Shown here: one piece after another, positions 34,201 through 44,939 of the stretch
How the letters are laid out: every line of letters begins with the position of its first letter
Numbering within the stretch: position 1 is the stretch's first letter
Source: Nymphaea colorata
Lineage: Eukaryota; Streptophyta; Magnoliopsida; Nymphaeales; Nymphaeaceae
Assembly: GCF_008831285.2 (NCBI RefSeq)
Contig: NC_045144.1
Location: 22,709,716 to 22,773,715 of the forward strand
Direction: 5' to 3'
Length of the DNA: 64,000 bases
Position numbers and translations under genes: made by a program
The notes under the pieces: model-generated
The model's input: only the letters and a program-made list of their open reading frames with translations
Databases searched by the model: none
Told to the model about the DNA's origin: nothing

Positions 34201-34803
34201 CTGCTTATATTGAAAAGTCAAGCTACGCTTGATTAGATGGACCTGGCATATTAGATATCCAACTAAAGCCAACCATTGAGATACCTAACTCTTACTCTTT
34301 TTTGCTATATAGTACAATATTTTCTAGGTGCATACAGTATGCATGGGCATGTTATACATGCCCCTTCCCTAACAACATGCATCTACTGGCCAGTGAAAGA
34401 GAACAAAAATGCCATATAATTTTTTTTTTCACTTATATGTTTCCACATAAATTTGGATCACTCCACGCGTCGATCATCTAGTTTCTTACTCAACTTCATT
34501 TGAAGGAGATGGAACTCAACCCATCGGTACAGGGTTTGACTGTTCCTAATGCCTTTGTCAGGGATAATCAAGCCGAAAGCTAGACTTTTACCCTCCATTT
34601 CTGATTGCTATGTTGATCCTAAATATAATAGAAGAATGAAGCAATGTGTTTCTTAGTTTTATTAAAGTAAAGTCTTAATGCAAATCGAAACTTTAGCAGT
34701 TTTGATTGAGATATCGTTGATCAATCTTACTGTCATCATAAGTCATGCAACAATTTAACCTACCGTATATGTTACATGCTCACTTAAAGATTAATGGCTA
34801 GAA
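31231..34803. other. Non-coding stretch
   Basis: About 3.6 kb without a recognised gene. At 31378-31450 TAGTCTTTGGT..ATTACCTTTG resembles 48538-48570. A small GGCCC-rich patch lies at 33120-33185. The 124-codon minus frame at 32962-33336 has no recognisable domain and is not called. Confidence 0.4.
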
Positions 34804-35895
34804 TTGTGGACAGGGGCAGCTCTTTTCAAGAGAAAAACTAAGGATGGTCTATACGTATGGACTAATGAAGCCAGCAAAGGATCCAAGCGTGTGCTTTTTG
34901 TGCAACATTATAGAAGCGTCAATCTTTGGCACCAACAACTAGGTCATTCTCACTTGGAATCATTGAATTTACTAAGAAAAATAATTATGTGCCTTTGAAT
35001 GATAGTAAACTTGATTTCTGTTCTAGTTGTGTCTTGACTAAAATGCACTGACAGCCATTTGCTTTTAATTTAAGTACTAGCATTCATCCACTTCATTTAC
35101 TTCATGCTGATCTTTGGGGACCTACCCCAACATGCTCTGGAGAAGGCTACAAATGTTATCTATTGATTGTGGATGACTTTTCATGTTTTAGTTGGATTTT
35201 CCCCTTGTTAGAAAATCTGACATGCTGCCATGCTTTCAAATTTTAAGATGCTTGTGGAAAAACAATTGGGACATGAAATAAAAAATTTTCATAGCAATTC
35301 TGGTGGCGAATTTCTAAGCAATGATTTCGCAAATTTTTTCAGCTCAAATGGAATAAAAAGATCTCTTTCTTGCGCCACACGCCTTAACAAAATGGGGTTG
35401 TGGAGAGAAAACATCTTCATGTTGTTGAGACCGACTTAAGCATGATGGTTCATGCATCTCTTCCTCAACATTTTTTGGTTGACTCTTTTAGAACAGCAGT
35501 TCACATTATCAATCGATTGCCTAGTTCAGAACACGAAAATAAATCTCCATTTGAAATTGTTTTCAAGGCTACCCCTCAATATGATTATTTTCAAGTTTTT
35601 GGATGTACATGCTATCCCTTTCTTGTGCCATATAGAGAGTCCAAACTCTCTCCAAAATCCAAAGCTTGTGCCTTTCTTGGCTATGGGACGTGTCATAAGG
35701 GATACATATGTTTGGTTCCTATTACTAACATGGCCTTTATTAGCAGACATGTTGTTTTCAATGGGACCAATTTTTTATTTCATAGATGTGGTTTTCCAAC
35801 CACTGAAATGGATGTTTGGAAAATGGATTTCCAATCATCTAGACATGCCTTCAGCTCAAACTCAAAAAGACAACAACTCGAAGTAAGCTGATCTG
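34804..35895 (+). pseudogene. Copia A GAG-pre-integrase and integrase
   Basis: Reads FKRKTKDGLYVWTNE and SVNLWHQQLGHSHLESLNLL (zinc-binding H-H region), then LHADLWGPTPTCSGEGYKCY with LLIVDDFSCFSWIF (about 35100-35200), LGHEIKNFHSNSGGEFLSND (usual DNGGEF altered to NSGGEF), HVVETDLSMMVHASLPQHF and INRLPSS, then YPFLVPYRESKLSPKSKAC and FLGYGTCHKGYICLVPITN. This is the copia integrase and its downstream domain. Frame breaks fall near 35000, 35220 and 35400. The DNGGEF change hits a catalytic Asp, so it is inactive. Confidence 0.9.
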
Positions 35896-36118
35896 GTCCA
35901 AATGGATCCAAATATATAGTCTTACCCAGTCCAAATTTATGGGAAGAAGATCAGACTCAAAACAACCAGTTGACAAATTCAATTGATAAAAGTCATACTT
36001 ATGGGATTCAAGAAAATGCTATTGATCAATCTCCTCCAAATCTCACCATTGATGTCTCAAGTAGGACTCACCCACGATCAGAAGGTCCCATGATGGAACT
36101 AGGCGACCCAAGGTTTAC

Positions 36119-36890
36119 ATGGCTGCTACATCTTTGAAAGAACGAGAACCAGCAAGTCTTGAGGAGGCTTTAAAAGACCCACGATGGATCAAAGCAATGC
36201 AAAGTGAAATGGATGCCATTTACAAAAATCAAACTTGGGTCCTTGTTGCACTACCTAAGGGAGTTAATGTAGTTGGATGTAAGTGGGTCTTTAAAATCAA
36301 AAGATGTTCAGATTGGACCATTGCTCACTACAAGGCTAGACGTGTGGCCAAAGGTTATAACCATAGGGAATGAATTGATTATATACAGTCCAATGATAAA
36401 ACCTACCACTATATGGGTCGTCCTCTCTATTGTTGTGTCCAAAGGTTGGATTATCCATCAATTGGATGTTAACAATGCATTTCTTCATGGGATTCTAAAA
36501 AAGGATGTTCTCATGACTCAACCACCAGCATTTAAGAATACTGGTAAGCCTCACCAAGTGCGTCACCTCAAAAAGGCACTTTATGACTTAAAGCAAGCAC
36601 CCCGTGCTCGGTTTGAAAGACTCAAAGCATATCTTTTTGAAATTGGGTTTAGGGAGTCATCAGTTGACACTTCACTTTTTGTTAGAAAAACCCAAGATAA
36701 AATCATCTTTCTGCTTATATATGTAGATGATATAATTATTATAGGAAATAATCCTTACAAAATTCGAAGGATTATACATAGTTTTGGACAAGCCTTTTCC
36801 ATGAAAGATCATGAAAAAGTATATTTCTTCTTAGGCATTGAAGTGTCACATCAAAAGGACAATTTTTCTCTCATAGGGAAAATATATTGA
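36119..36890 (+). pseudogene. Copia A reverse transcriptase
   Basis: Reads EPASLEEALKDPRWIKAMQS, NQTWVLVALPKGVNVVGCKW, then after one shift near 36370 MIKPTTIWVVLSIVVSKGW, IIHQLDVNNAFLHGILKKDV, LKKALYDLKQAPRARFERLK and LLIYVDDIIIIGNNPYKI (36715-36765). Catalytic YVDD is intact and the first Asp is in QLDVNNAF. Only one stop/shift separates the two halves, making this the best preserved RT in the window. Confidence 0.92.
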
Positions 36891-37640
36891 GATATTTTAA
36901 GGTGAGCAAACATAGAGAATGCAAAATCTTGTGTCACACCTGTTGTTCCAAATGTTCCTCTATCCAAACTCGATGGCGAAAGATTGGAAAATGAAACTCA
37001 GTACCGGCAAATCATAGGAGCTCTTCAGTATGTCACTTTAACATGTCCGGATATTACCTTTGCAGTGAATAAAAGCTTGTCAGCTCATGCACCAGCCCAC
37101 TTCAACTCACTAGACTCACGTCGAAAGAATTTTACGATACCTTAAAGGTACTATACAACATGGTTTTGAGATATCAAAATCTCATTCTTTTGTTTTATCT
37201 GCTTACTCTAACGCAGATTGGGCTGGGTGCTCGGACGACCAAAGACCCAATAGTGGCTATGTTACAAAAATTGGACACAATATCATATCTTGGAGATCGA
37301 CCAAACAACAAACAGTAGCAAAATTTAGCACAGAGGCAGAGTATAAGGCCATTGCAGGAGACCTTTTAGAAGTGATATGGCTAAATAACTTGTTGAAAGG
37401 TCTGGGATTTCAAACTGAGAAACCAATTCTGTGGTGCAACAACATTGAAGCAACATATTTGGCAGCAAATCCAGTTTTCCATGCACGAACAAAACACATA
37501 GAAATTGACTATCATTTTGTCAGAGAGAAGCTGGTAGACAATACAATTGAGATTAAATGTGTTCAGTCAGAAAACCAATTAGTTGATATTTTTACTAAGC
37601 TTTTACCAATACCAAGATTTCATTATCTCAAGTAAATGCT
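36891..37640 (+). pseudogene. Copia A RT thumb and RNase H
   Basis: Shifting plus frames give [76 protein letters not shown], then a clean frame LNNLLKGLGFQTEKPILWCN with FHARTKHIEIDYHFVREKLV and QLVDIFTKLLPIPRFHYLK ending at 37635. Standard copia C-terminal blocks. WCNN again has Asn in place of the usual Asp. Confidence 0.9.
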
Positions 37641-37676
37641 AAACATCCTTGAAATGTAGATTGGATGAAAGAGGCA

Positions 37677-38067
37677 TGTTAGAGATAATGTTGCCGATCC
37701 TATTCATCCATCATCCTTGCCAATCTTGCAATGTAAATCAAATTGCTTGGATCAAGTCAAATATGGAAGAAATGTGATTGACGCTCAAAAGAGGAAAGCA
37801 ACAAATGCTCCAACGTTCGAAGATGCCAAAAACTGTTTCAAAAGGAAAGAAATTCAATTTTTTAATCAAGATCCAAAAATATCAGATCTTGACAGACCAG
37901 CTTGAAAATTCCTATTTAGCTTTATTTGTGGTAACGAGAGATTTCATTCCTTCCCGAATGGTAAAGGAAAGGAACATTGTCGTGGAGGTAGGTCGATCTT
38001 GACCGAACCACGTAACTGCTAGTGTGCTCTCTCTCTCTATCTCTCTCATACCTCTATACTTTTACCA
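37677..38067 (+). repeat. 3' LTR of copia A
   Basis: 391 bp from TGTTAGAGATAATG to CTATACTTTTACCA, with a CT microsatellite near its end. It matches the reverse complement of 44523-44939. The five bases after it are AGGTA; no 5' partner exists. Confidence 0.88.
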
Positions 38068-38439
38068 AGGTAATGGTCAATGAGGAACCAATTTATATTC
38101 ATAAGAATATAATTTCATAGGTATTATTTGAAACATACAAGTAGAACGCATGACCAAAGTAAATATAGAACAATACAAAAATGAGAAAATCAACCTCTAA
38201 ATTTAATTCACAAATTAAGACGGTGGACTGGTTCAAAATGTTGAACTCAAACACCACCCTGAAGAAAAGTGCAGGAAAACAAATCAACTCAGCTATGTGG
38301 TATTGATATGATAGTGCTGGTACTAAATAATGCAAACATTTTGCTTGAGGTAGGTGGCCCGCAGGATCCAACTCCAGAAAATAACGTCAGAGGTCTTGTC
38401 AACGTAACAGCCATGAAAGTTGAGCAAAATATGCTATTA
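38068..38439. other. 3' flank of LecRK copy 2
   Basis: AT-rich, no conserved frame. It is likely the 3' untranslated region of the receptor kinase copy and the insertion flank of copia A. Confidence 0.35.
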
Positions 38440-38826
38440 TGCTACTTTGGCAATTCACTGATCTTATATGACTTTATGACCGATGCCTCGGAATTGACGT
38501 GTTGAGAATTGTCTTCATATGTCACAAGCCAGTGTTACCCTTGCCAGAGCAGATGACACCTTCCTGTATGGGCCTGAGTTTCCTGAGGTTAACAATGCCT
38601 TTTCGTATGAGACTGAGCTTGCCGAAGTTGACAATGCGTGATCTGGAGATGGATACTGCAGAAGTAGTTGGTTCATGCCTTGATCATGAATACCTAGATT
38701 TCGGTGTTCTGGATCTTGTAGCGGCACATACCCAATAAGAGACTGAGTCAATTGCCGCATGTTTGGCCTTGATTCAGGTGCAGTCTGTGAACAGAGTGGG
38801 CCAAGCTTTAGCACAAGGTCTGCTTC
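38440..38826 (-). pseudogene. LecRK copy 2, kinase C-terminal lobe end and tail
   Basis: The minus strand from 38826 reads ADLVLKLGPLCSQTAPESRP then NMRQLTQSLIGYVPLQDPEH, the last kinase helix and the R-P-x-M-R-Q motif of L-type LecRKs. A Ser-rich variable tail follows (LSTSASSVSYEKALLTSG) through to a stop near 38515. It is in the same orientation as, and follows, the MITE that splits the kinase. Copy 1 shows the homologous block at 7780-7840 (LCSQAVPELRPSMPQ), which confirms the alignment. Confidence 0.85.
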
Positions 38827-38972
38827 ACTAGTGGGGCCAAAATATTTTTTTCTGGTGGGGGCACTCATTCAATACCTATAATTTCTTTGGGGAACTTACA
38901 TATATAACAATCAAATATATCAAAACATTAACATAGTTGCCCACACCTGCCACCATGTTGCTACGCCACTGC
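38827..38972. mobile_element. 146-bp MITE (hAT-like) inside the LecRK copy 2 kinase
   Basis: It interrupts the kinase between VVEEVE and ADLVLK, which are adjacent in copy 1 (VVEEAELVLK). Flanking 8-mers TCTGCTTC (38819-38826) and TCTACTTC (38973-38980) match at 7/8, as expected for a hAT duplication. The ends are ACTAGTGGGGCC and, reverse-complemented, GCAGTGGCGTAGC: imperfect inverted repeats around (C/T)AGTGG. No coding capacity. Confidence 0.75.
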
Positions 38973-38980
38973 TCTACTTC

Positions 38981-39800
38981 CTCCACCACATAGCTTGTTC
39001 CGAGCCTTTTATCCATGGCATCCAGTATTCGTCCACCTTTCCACTGAGAGTGGACCAACTCCACCAGAATCATCTCCTCAGAAGGTCTTCCGGGCTCAAT
39101 CAGCCTCCTTCCACAGGCCACCTCCAGGAGCAAGGAACCATAAGAGTATACATCGGAGCTCATCTTTGATTTGCTGGCGCGAGGGAGCTCCGACGCCATG
39201 TAACCTAGACTACCAACGACATGGGTAGACTTGGGATTGGTACCATGGTCATACAGTTTCGCATGCCCAAAATCACCCAACTTGCCATCTAGATCACCAT
39301 CCAACAAAACGTTACTTGCTTTAACATCTCTGTGCATGATGACTTGCTCTCACTCTTCATGAAGATACAGCAAGCCAAAAGCAATTACCTTTCGAATCTT
39401 GAACCTCTGTACCCAACTCAACCTGCTCCCTTCTGTCTCAAAAAGATGACAGTCTAGACTCCCATTCAGCATGAACTCATAAACCAGGAGTAGATCTTCG
39501 CCTCGTCTACACTAACCGTGCAATTGGATCAGGTTTCTATGCCTTGTCCTCCCCAAGCTTGACACTTCTGCCACAAATTCCCTCATCCCTTGCTTTGAAC
39601 CATGTGAGACTCTCTTCACTGCAACCTCGATTCCGCTTCTGGGCAGCAGACCTTTGTAGACACTGCCAAAGCCTCCTTTCCCCAACTCTTCCTTGAAACC
39701 TTTAGCTGCCCTGTAGATTTTCCTGTAGGGGAGCCTATGTGGGTAGTCCATCTCCCATCCTTCTATCTTCTCAAACATGAGCTTCCTCTTCCTCTTGGTC
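38981..39800 (-). pseudogene. LecRK copy 2, kinase domain
   Basis: The minus strand from 39778 reads [35 protein letters not shown] (Gly-loop G-x-G-x-x-G intact), [20 protein letters not shown] (catalytic Lys in VAVK) and [14 protein letters not shown], then a stop at about 39513 and [19 protein letters not shown]. From 39337 it reads MHRDVKASNVLLDGDLDGKL with HRD intact, then GDFGHAKLYD with DFG intact, VVGSLGYMASELPRASKSKM (APE changed to ASE), DVYSYGSLLLEVACGRRLIE and AMDKRLGTSYVVEEVE. All key catalytic residues survive, but at least one stop codon, a shift near 39345 and the MITE destroy the frame. Kinases of this class signal from the plasma membrane. Confidence 0.92.
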
Positions 39801-40559
39801 TCTCAAACAGGGCCATGGAAAGCAGCTGAGTGTCTCTCAAACAGGGCCACTAATTCTGCAGAAATGAAAAGGAACAACTTAAAAGACTTCCGTAGTGGAG
39901 TACAATCTTGAGGAATAGAAAGAAGGCGTGAGAGGTCCAATTCTGGTGCTTTTCCGTCCATCACGAAGCTCCATGCCAAGATATAGTGCTTGCTTTCTAG
40001 CTTTTGAATGCCAGTAGAGAATCCAACATACATGTGTTCAAGCAGAATAGGTGATAGATCAATGGAATATGATATGAGGGAATGGTTAGGGACAATGGAG
40101 CTATGGTGACACTCAGCTGCTTTCCCTACCCATCATACTCTATCCATGCCTGAATGGTGGTTTGGCTGTCAAGAACTTTCTTGCCAAACTCTGCATAGAA
40201 AGTGGCATGCTTCAAGAAACTGGAGTTCGCACCATTCACGTTGTTGCACATATGGTTTCCATTTGTATCATTCAAATTTACCTGTTGAACGGTGTTGAAT
40301 TCGACAACAAATACATGATTGGCTGGGTTTCTACTGTTCCCCTGGTTGAAAAGGCCGAGGTAGTGGCCCCTTGTGGCCTGTGAGAAGTTGGTGGCCCGGG
40401 TGAATCCATGGCCACCTGACTCTTGGAACTGGGATACAATTTTGAACACGAAACGGGTACCGAACGATTGGGTTTTCTTAGCACCAGAGGCCTTTTTGAA
40501 TTGTAGAATGGCAGGGTAGAATGCGTGGCATTTGATGCCTGGATTCATGGCAAGGTGAC
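39801..40559 (-). pseudogene. LecRK copy 2, lectin domain and transmembrane segment
   Basis: Minus-strand frames give SFGTRFVFKIVSQFQESGGH, ATRGHYLGLFNQGNSRNPAN, HVFVVEFNTVQQVNLNDTNG and TTIQAWIEYDG (legume-lectin strands, ending with a stop near 40125). From 40033 they give MYVGFSTGIQKLESKHYILA and WSFVMDGKAPELDLSRLL, the last lectin strands. A hydrophobic segment FKLFLFISAELVALF (about 39883-39839) would be the membrane anchor but is shorter than usual. The lectin domain should bind ligands outside the cell. It is broken by stops and by copia B on its N-terminal side. Confidence 0.9.
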
Positions 40560-40564
40560 CGTTG
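40560..40564. repeat. Target-site duplication of copia B, left copy
   Basis: CGTTG, identical to 44940-44944. Joining the two sides restores adjoining lectin coding sequence. Confidence 0.93.
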
Positions 40565-40582
40565 TGTAAAAGTATAGAGACA

Positions 40583-40656
<74 letters not shown>

Positions 40657-40705
40657 AGAGCACACACAAAACAGCTACGTGGTTCGGCCAAAATCGACCT
40701 ACGTC
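40565..40705 (-). repeat. Truncated 3' LTR of copia B with GA microsatellite
   Basis: Starts TGTAAAAGTATAGAGACAAGA like the 5' LTR and includes a long GA tract (40579-40650) and CAAAATCGACCTACGTCCAC. It then passes directly into RNase H-end sequence without the remaining ~275 bp of LTR or a normal purine tract. The minus-strand junction reads about AAAGTGGAGCTGTTTTGTGG. The U3 part is therefore missing. Confidence 0.8.
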
Positions 40706-41420
40706 CACAAAACAGCTCCACTTTAAGGACGTTTAGCATTTTCTTGAGATAATGAAACCATGGTCCTAGTAACCCCTTAGTACAAATATCAGCTAATTGC
40801 TTTTTTGATTGAATATATTTAATCTCAATTGTATTGTCTGCCACCTTTTTTCTGACAAAATGGTAGTCAATTTCTATGTGTTTCGTTCATGCATGGAAAA
40901 CTGGACTTGCCACCAAATATGTTGCTCCAATGTTGTTGCACCACAAAATTGGTTTTTTCTCAGTCTGAATTCCCTGATTGTTCATCAAGTTATTTAGCCA
41001 TATCACTTTTGAAAGAGCTCCTACAATGGCCTTGTATTATGCCTCTGTGCTAGATTTTGCCACTGTCTATTGTTCGGTAGGTCTCCAAGATATGATATTA
41101 TGTCCAATTTTCTGTAACATAGCCACTAGTGGATCTTCGGTCGTCCGGGCACCCAGCCCGCATCAGAATAAGCAGATAAAATGAAAGAATTAGATTTTGA
41201 TATTTCAAAGCCATGCTGCATGGTACCTTTAAGATATCATAAAATTCTTTTGACATGAGTCCAGTGAGTTGAAGTAGGTTGGTGCAAGTACTGGCAAACT
41301 TTGTTCACTACAAAAGTAATATCTGGGTGTGTTAAAGTGACATACTGAAGTGCTCCCATGATTTTTCGGTACTAAGTTTCATTTTTCAATTTTTTAGCAT
41401 CAAGTTTAGATAGACGAACA
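40706..41420 (-). pseudogene. Copia B RNase H
   Basis: Ends with MADNTIEIKYIQSKKQLADI then CTKGLLGPWFHYLKKMLNV (40844 leftward), matching element A. Upstream shifted frames hold FHAWTKHIEIDYHFVRKKV (about 40920-40850) and SYADAGWVPGR-like blocks near 41150. Multiple stops. The long Leu/Ser frames through the GA tract further left are artefacts. Confidence 0.85.
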
Positions 41421-42290
41421 TTTGGAACAGCAGGCGAGACACAAGATTTTGCATTCTCCATGTTTGCTTGCCTTAAAATATATCTGATACATTTTCCCTA
41501 CGAGAGAAAAATTCTGTCGTTTTGATGTGACACTTCAATGCCTAAGAAAAAATGCAATTTTCCAATATCTTTTATAGAGAAGGCTTGTCCAAAACTATGT
41601 ATAATCCTTTGAATTTTTAGATGATTATTTCCTATAAAAATTATTTCATCTACATATATAAGAAGAAAGATGATTTTATCTTGGGTTTTTCTAACAAAAA
41701 GAGAAGGATCAACTAATGACTCCCTGAACCCATTTTCAAGAAGATATCATTTGAGTATTTCAAACCAAGCTCGGGGCACTTGCTTTAAGCCATAAAGTGC
41801 CTTTTTAAGGTGACACACTTAGTGAGGCTTAGTTGTATTCTCAAATGCTAGTGGTTCAGTCATAAAAACTTTCTCCTTTAGAATCTCATGAAGAAATGCA
41901 TTGTTAACATCCAATTGATGGATAGTCCAACCTTTGCACACAACAATAGAGAGGACGACCCGTATAGTGGTAGGTTTTATCATTGGACTATACAAGTCCG
42001 AATAATCAATTCCTTCTCGCTAGCTATAACCTTTGGCCATAAGTCTACCCTTGCAGCAAGCAATTGTCCCATCTAAACATCTCTTGGTTTTAAAAACCCA
42101 CTTACATCCGTCTAGATTAACTCCCTTAGGTGGTGTGACAAGGTTCCAAGTTTGGTTTTTGAAAAAAGCGTCCAGTTTACTTTGCATGGCTTTGATCCAT
42201 CGTGGGTCTTTTAAAGCCTCCTCAAGGCTTTCTAATTCTCTTTCTTCTAGAGATGTAGCAGTCATGTAAAGCATGGGTCACCGAGTTCCA
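41421..42290 (-). pseudogene. Copia B reverse transcriptase
   Basis: From 42274: EERELESLEEALKDPRWIKA, NQTWNLVTPPKGVNLDGCKW and VFKTKRCLDGTIACCKGRLM, then shifted QLDVNNAFLHEILKEKVFM and KKALYGLKQVPRAWFEIL blocks. The catalytic box reads IYVDEIIFI near 41660-41635: the second Asp of YVDD is now Glu. Frame breaks near 42020 and the altered box make it inactive. Confidence 0.88.
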
Positions 42291-43450
42291 TCTTGGGACC
42301 TTGTGGTCAAGGGGTGAGTCCTACTTGAGACGTCAATGGTGAGATTTGGAGAAGATTGATCAATAGCATCTTGAATCCCATGATTATAAGTATGATATTT
42401 CATCAATTCAATTGATCAAATGATTGTTTTGAGTCTGATCTTCTTCCCATGAATTTGGACCGGGTAAGAATATATATTTGGATCCATTGGGACCAAATCC
42501 AGCTTTCTTGGAGTTGTGTTCTTTTTTAGTCTCAACCGAAGGCGTGTCTAGATGATTGGAAATCTATTTTTCAACATCCTTTTCAGTGGTTGGAGAACCG
42601 TATCCATGAAATAAGAAATTTGTCTCGTTGAAAAACAACATGTCTGCTAATAAAGACCATGTTAATAATAGGATCCAAACATATGTATCCCTTATGACAT
42701 GTCCCATAGCCAAGAAAAACACATGCTTTAGATTTTGGAGAGAGTTTGGACTCTCTATATGGTACAAGAAAGGAATAGCATGTATATCCAAAAACACGAT
42801 AATAATCATATTGAAGAGTAACTTTGGAAACAGTTTCAAATGGAGATTTATTTCTGAGCTATGGACTAGGCAATCGGTTGATGACGTGAACTGTTGTTCT
42901 AAAAGAATCAACCCAAAAATGTTGAGGAAGAGATGCATGAACCATCATACTTAAGTCTGTCACAACAACATGGCAACGTTTTCTCTCCACAATGCTATTT
43001 TGTTGAGGCAGGTGGGGGCAAGAAAGCCATCTCTTTATCCCATTTGAGCTGAGAAAATTTGAGAAATTATTGCTTAGAAACAGGTCACTAGAATTGTTAT
43101 GGAAAATTTTTATCCCATGTCCCAATTGTTTTTCCAGAAGCATCTTAAAATTTTGAAATCATGGCAGCGTGTCTAATTTTCTAACAAGGGAAAAAATCCA
43201 ACTAAAGTGTGAAAAACCATCCACAATCAATAGATAATATTTGTAGCCTTCTCTAGAGCATGTTGGGGCAGGCCCCCAAAGGTTGGCATAAAGTAAATAA
43301 AGAGGATGAATGCTAGTACTTAAACTAAAGTCAAATGGCAACTTGTGCATCTTAGCCAAAACACAACTAGAATAGAAATCAAGTTTACTATCACCCATCG
43401 GCACGTAATTATTTTTCTTAAGTAAATTCAATGTCTTCAAGTGAGAATGA
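42291..43450 (-). pseudogene. Copia B integrase
   Basis: Minus frames: LLKKNNYVPMGDSKLDFYSS, SSCVLAKMHKLPFDFSLSTS and YANLWGPAPTCSREGYKYYL (43440-43200), then LGHGIKIFHNNSSDLFLSNN (where DNGGEF is lost), CPHLPQQNSIVERKRCHVVV, TDLSMMVHASLPQHFWVDSF and VINRLPSP, then MGHVIRDTYVW-type shifted post-integrase blocks (42938-42564). Dead integrase, parallel to that of element A. Confidence 0.88.
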
Positions 43451-43755
43451 CCCAGTCGTTGGTGCCTAAGATTGATTGGAAGACTTCTAGAATGCTGGGT
43501 AATAAGAGTACGTTAGATCCTTCATTGGCTTCATCAGTCCATATGTATAGACCATCCTTAGTTTTCCCCTTGTGAAGTGCTACCCTATCTGCAAATCTCT
43601 AACAACAAATCCATGAGCATCAAATTCCACCGAGCAATTGTTGTCTTTTGTAAAATGAGAGATTGATATAACATTTTGGCTGATCATTGGCACATGCACT
43701 ACATTCTTTAACTGAAAGGAATGAGAAATTGAGTTGAGAGCCTTGTCCAGCAGGG
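43451..43755 (-). pseudogene. Copia B protease / GAG-pre-integrase remnant
   Basis: Short degraded stretch between gag and integrase. Its GKTKDGLYIWTDEA block corresponds to the start of element A. The protease active site is not readable, so it is deleted or decayed. Confidence 0.65.
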
Positions 43756-44394
43756 TCAAGAATTCCTTCTGTGGCTATGGCCACCACGACCACTACGGCC
43801 ACTATTTGCCCCACAACCACCATAGTTTCCAGGACCACTGTAGCCTCCTTGTTGAGTAAAAAAGGTAGTTGCTGAAGATTCAACTTGTGCAGGGCTTTTA
43901 GAAGCAAGTAATTGAAGTCGACGCTCTTGATTGAGCGAGAGATCATGTAACTTGGAAAAGGTGGGTGGGATTTTGGACATGGTGACTGTTGTAACAAAAC
44001 TCTCATACTCGTTTGACAAGCCATTGAGAGTATGCAAGACCAGATCTGAACCAGATACTATCTTATTCACAACTCTATGAGAATCAACCAAAAACCTCAT
44101 GTGGTTGAAATATTTTAACATACTTTTGTCATTCTTTTTGGCATTTTGCAAATCCCTCTTTAATTGAAGAATACAAATATTTGAATGAGATGCATGAGCC
44201 TTAGCCAAGGTCACCAAGGCTTCACGAGCCGCATCATAGGATACAATTTGAGTGAGTATAGATTCAGTAATGATTGACAATATCCCACTTAACGCAAGCT
44301 GGTCAGATTTATTCCATTTAATGTACTCCGGATTTATTTCAAGTGGAGGAGTGGAAGAGCCATCAACATACCTTAATAAATCTTGGCTAGACAT
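43756..44394 (-). CDS. Copia B gag (open frame)
   Basis: A 212-codon open frame from an ATG at 44394: MSSQDLLRYVDGSSTPPLEI, NPEYIKWNKSDQLALSGILS, ITESILTQIVSYDAAREALV, then NAKKNDKSMLKYFNHMRFLV, VLHTLNGLSNEYESFVTTVT, LNQERRLQLLASKSPAQVES and a Gly/Arg-rich tail. This is the UBN2/gag-polypeptide domain of plant copia elements, which forms virus-like particles in the cytoplasm. It has no zinc knuckle; the GRSGRGG tail takes its place. It is the only polyprotein part of B without a stop, but it is shorter than a complete gag-pol frame. Confidence 0.82.
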   Translation of the reverse strand: MSSQDLLRYVDGSSTPPLEINPEYIKWNKSDQLALSGILSIITESILTQIVSYDAAREALVTLAKAHASHSNICILQLKRDLQNAKKNDKSMLKYFNHMRFLVDSHRVVNKIVSGSDLVLHTLNGLSNEYESFVTTVTMSKIPPTFSKLHDLSLNQERRLQLLASKSPAQVESSATTFFTQQGGYSGPGNYGGCGANSGRSGRGGHSHRRNS

Positions 44395-44510
44395 GGCACT
44401 TCGGAGTTATGATTTCCAGAGGAGGTAGTTGTTTTCGTCTAGCTTGATAGATGCAATAGCATTCCACTGAGGACTGATGGTCATCATGGTAGATTGCTAA
44501 AGCAAACTTG

Positions 44511-44522
44511 GCTCTGATACTA
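44511..44522 (-). other. Primer-binding site of copia B
   Basis: The minus strand reads TAGTATCAGAGC, immediately inside the LTR. One mismatch (G to A at the second base) to the initiator Met-tRNA complement. Confidence 0.85.
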
Positions 44523-44537
44523 TGTAAAAGTATAGAT

Positions 44538-44577
<40 letters not shown>

Positions 44578-44939
44578 ATGAAACAGTTACATGGTACGGT
44601 CAAAATCGACCTACATACACGATAGTTTCTCTCCTTTACAATTATGGAAACTAAATTCTCTCTTCACAATGACATAAATTTTAGAAGAGGAAAGAAATCT
44701 AAATAGCAATTTCAAGCTGGTCTGTCAAGATCCAATATTTTTAGATCTTGATTACAAAATTGAATTTCTTTTCCTTTGGAACAGATTTTGATATCTTTGG
44801 ACGTTGGAGCATTTGTTGCTTTCTTATTTCCAGTGTCAATCACATTTTTCCATATTTGACTTGATCCAAGCAATTTGATTTACGTTGCAAGATTGGCAAG
44901 AATAATGGATGAATAGGATGGGCAACCTTATGTCTAACA
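44523..44939 (-). repeat. 5' LTR of copia B
   Basis: 417 bp, plus strand TGTAAAAGTATAG to TGTCTAACA. Contains a GA tract (44545-44577). Its reverse complement aligns with the LTR of element A (37677-38067). Confidence 0.92.

Larger units (their letters stand above)
34804..38067 (+). mobile_element. Ty1/copia retrotransposon A, 5'-truncated
   Basis: Plus-strand order: GAG-pre-integrase, integrase, RT, RNase H, purine-rich GATGAAAGAGGCA, then one 3' LTR. There is no 5' LTR, primer-binding site or gag. Homology to element B of this window (opposite strand) starts abruptly at about 34810 in the pre-integrase region. The LTR is the same family as B's. All frames contain stops or shifts. Confidence 0.88.
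40565..44939 (-). mobile_element. Ty1/copia retrotransposon B inserted in LecRK copy 2
   Basis: Flanked by perfect 5-bp duplications (CGTTG). Minus-strand order is 5' LTR (44523-44939), primer-binding site, gag, protease region, integrase, RT, RNase H and a shortened 3' LTR (40565 to about 40705). Same family as element A by LTR and polyprotein. Gag is open, but the other genes are broken. It lies between the signal peptide/first lectin residues and the rest of the lectin domain of LecRK copy 2. Confidence 0.95.

Noticed and set aside
40126-40844. Long Leu/Ser-repeat open frames on the minus strand
   Set aside because: They are translations of the (GA)n microsatellite in the truncated LTR of copia B. 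The flanking parts belong to LecRK and RNase H in other frames.
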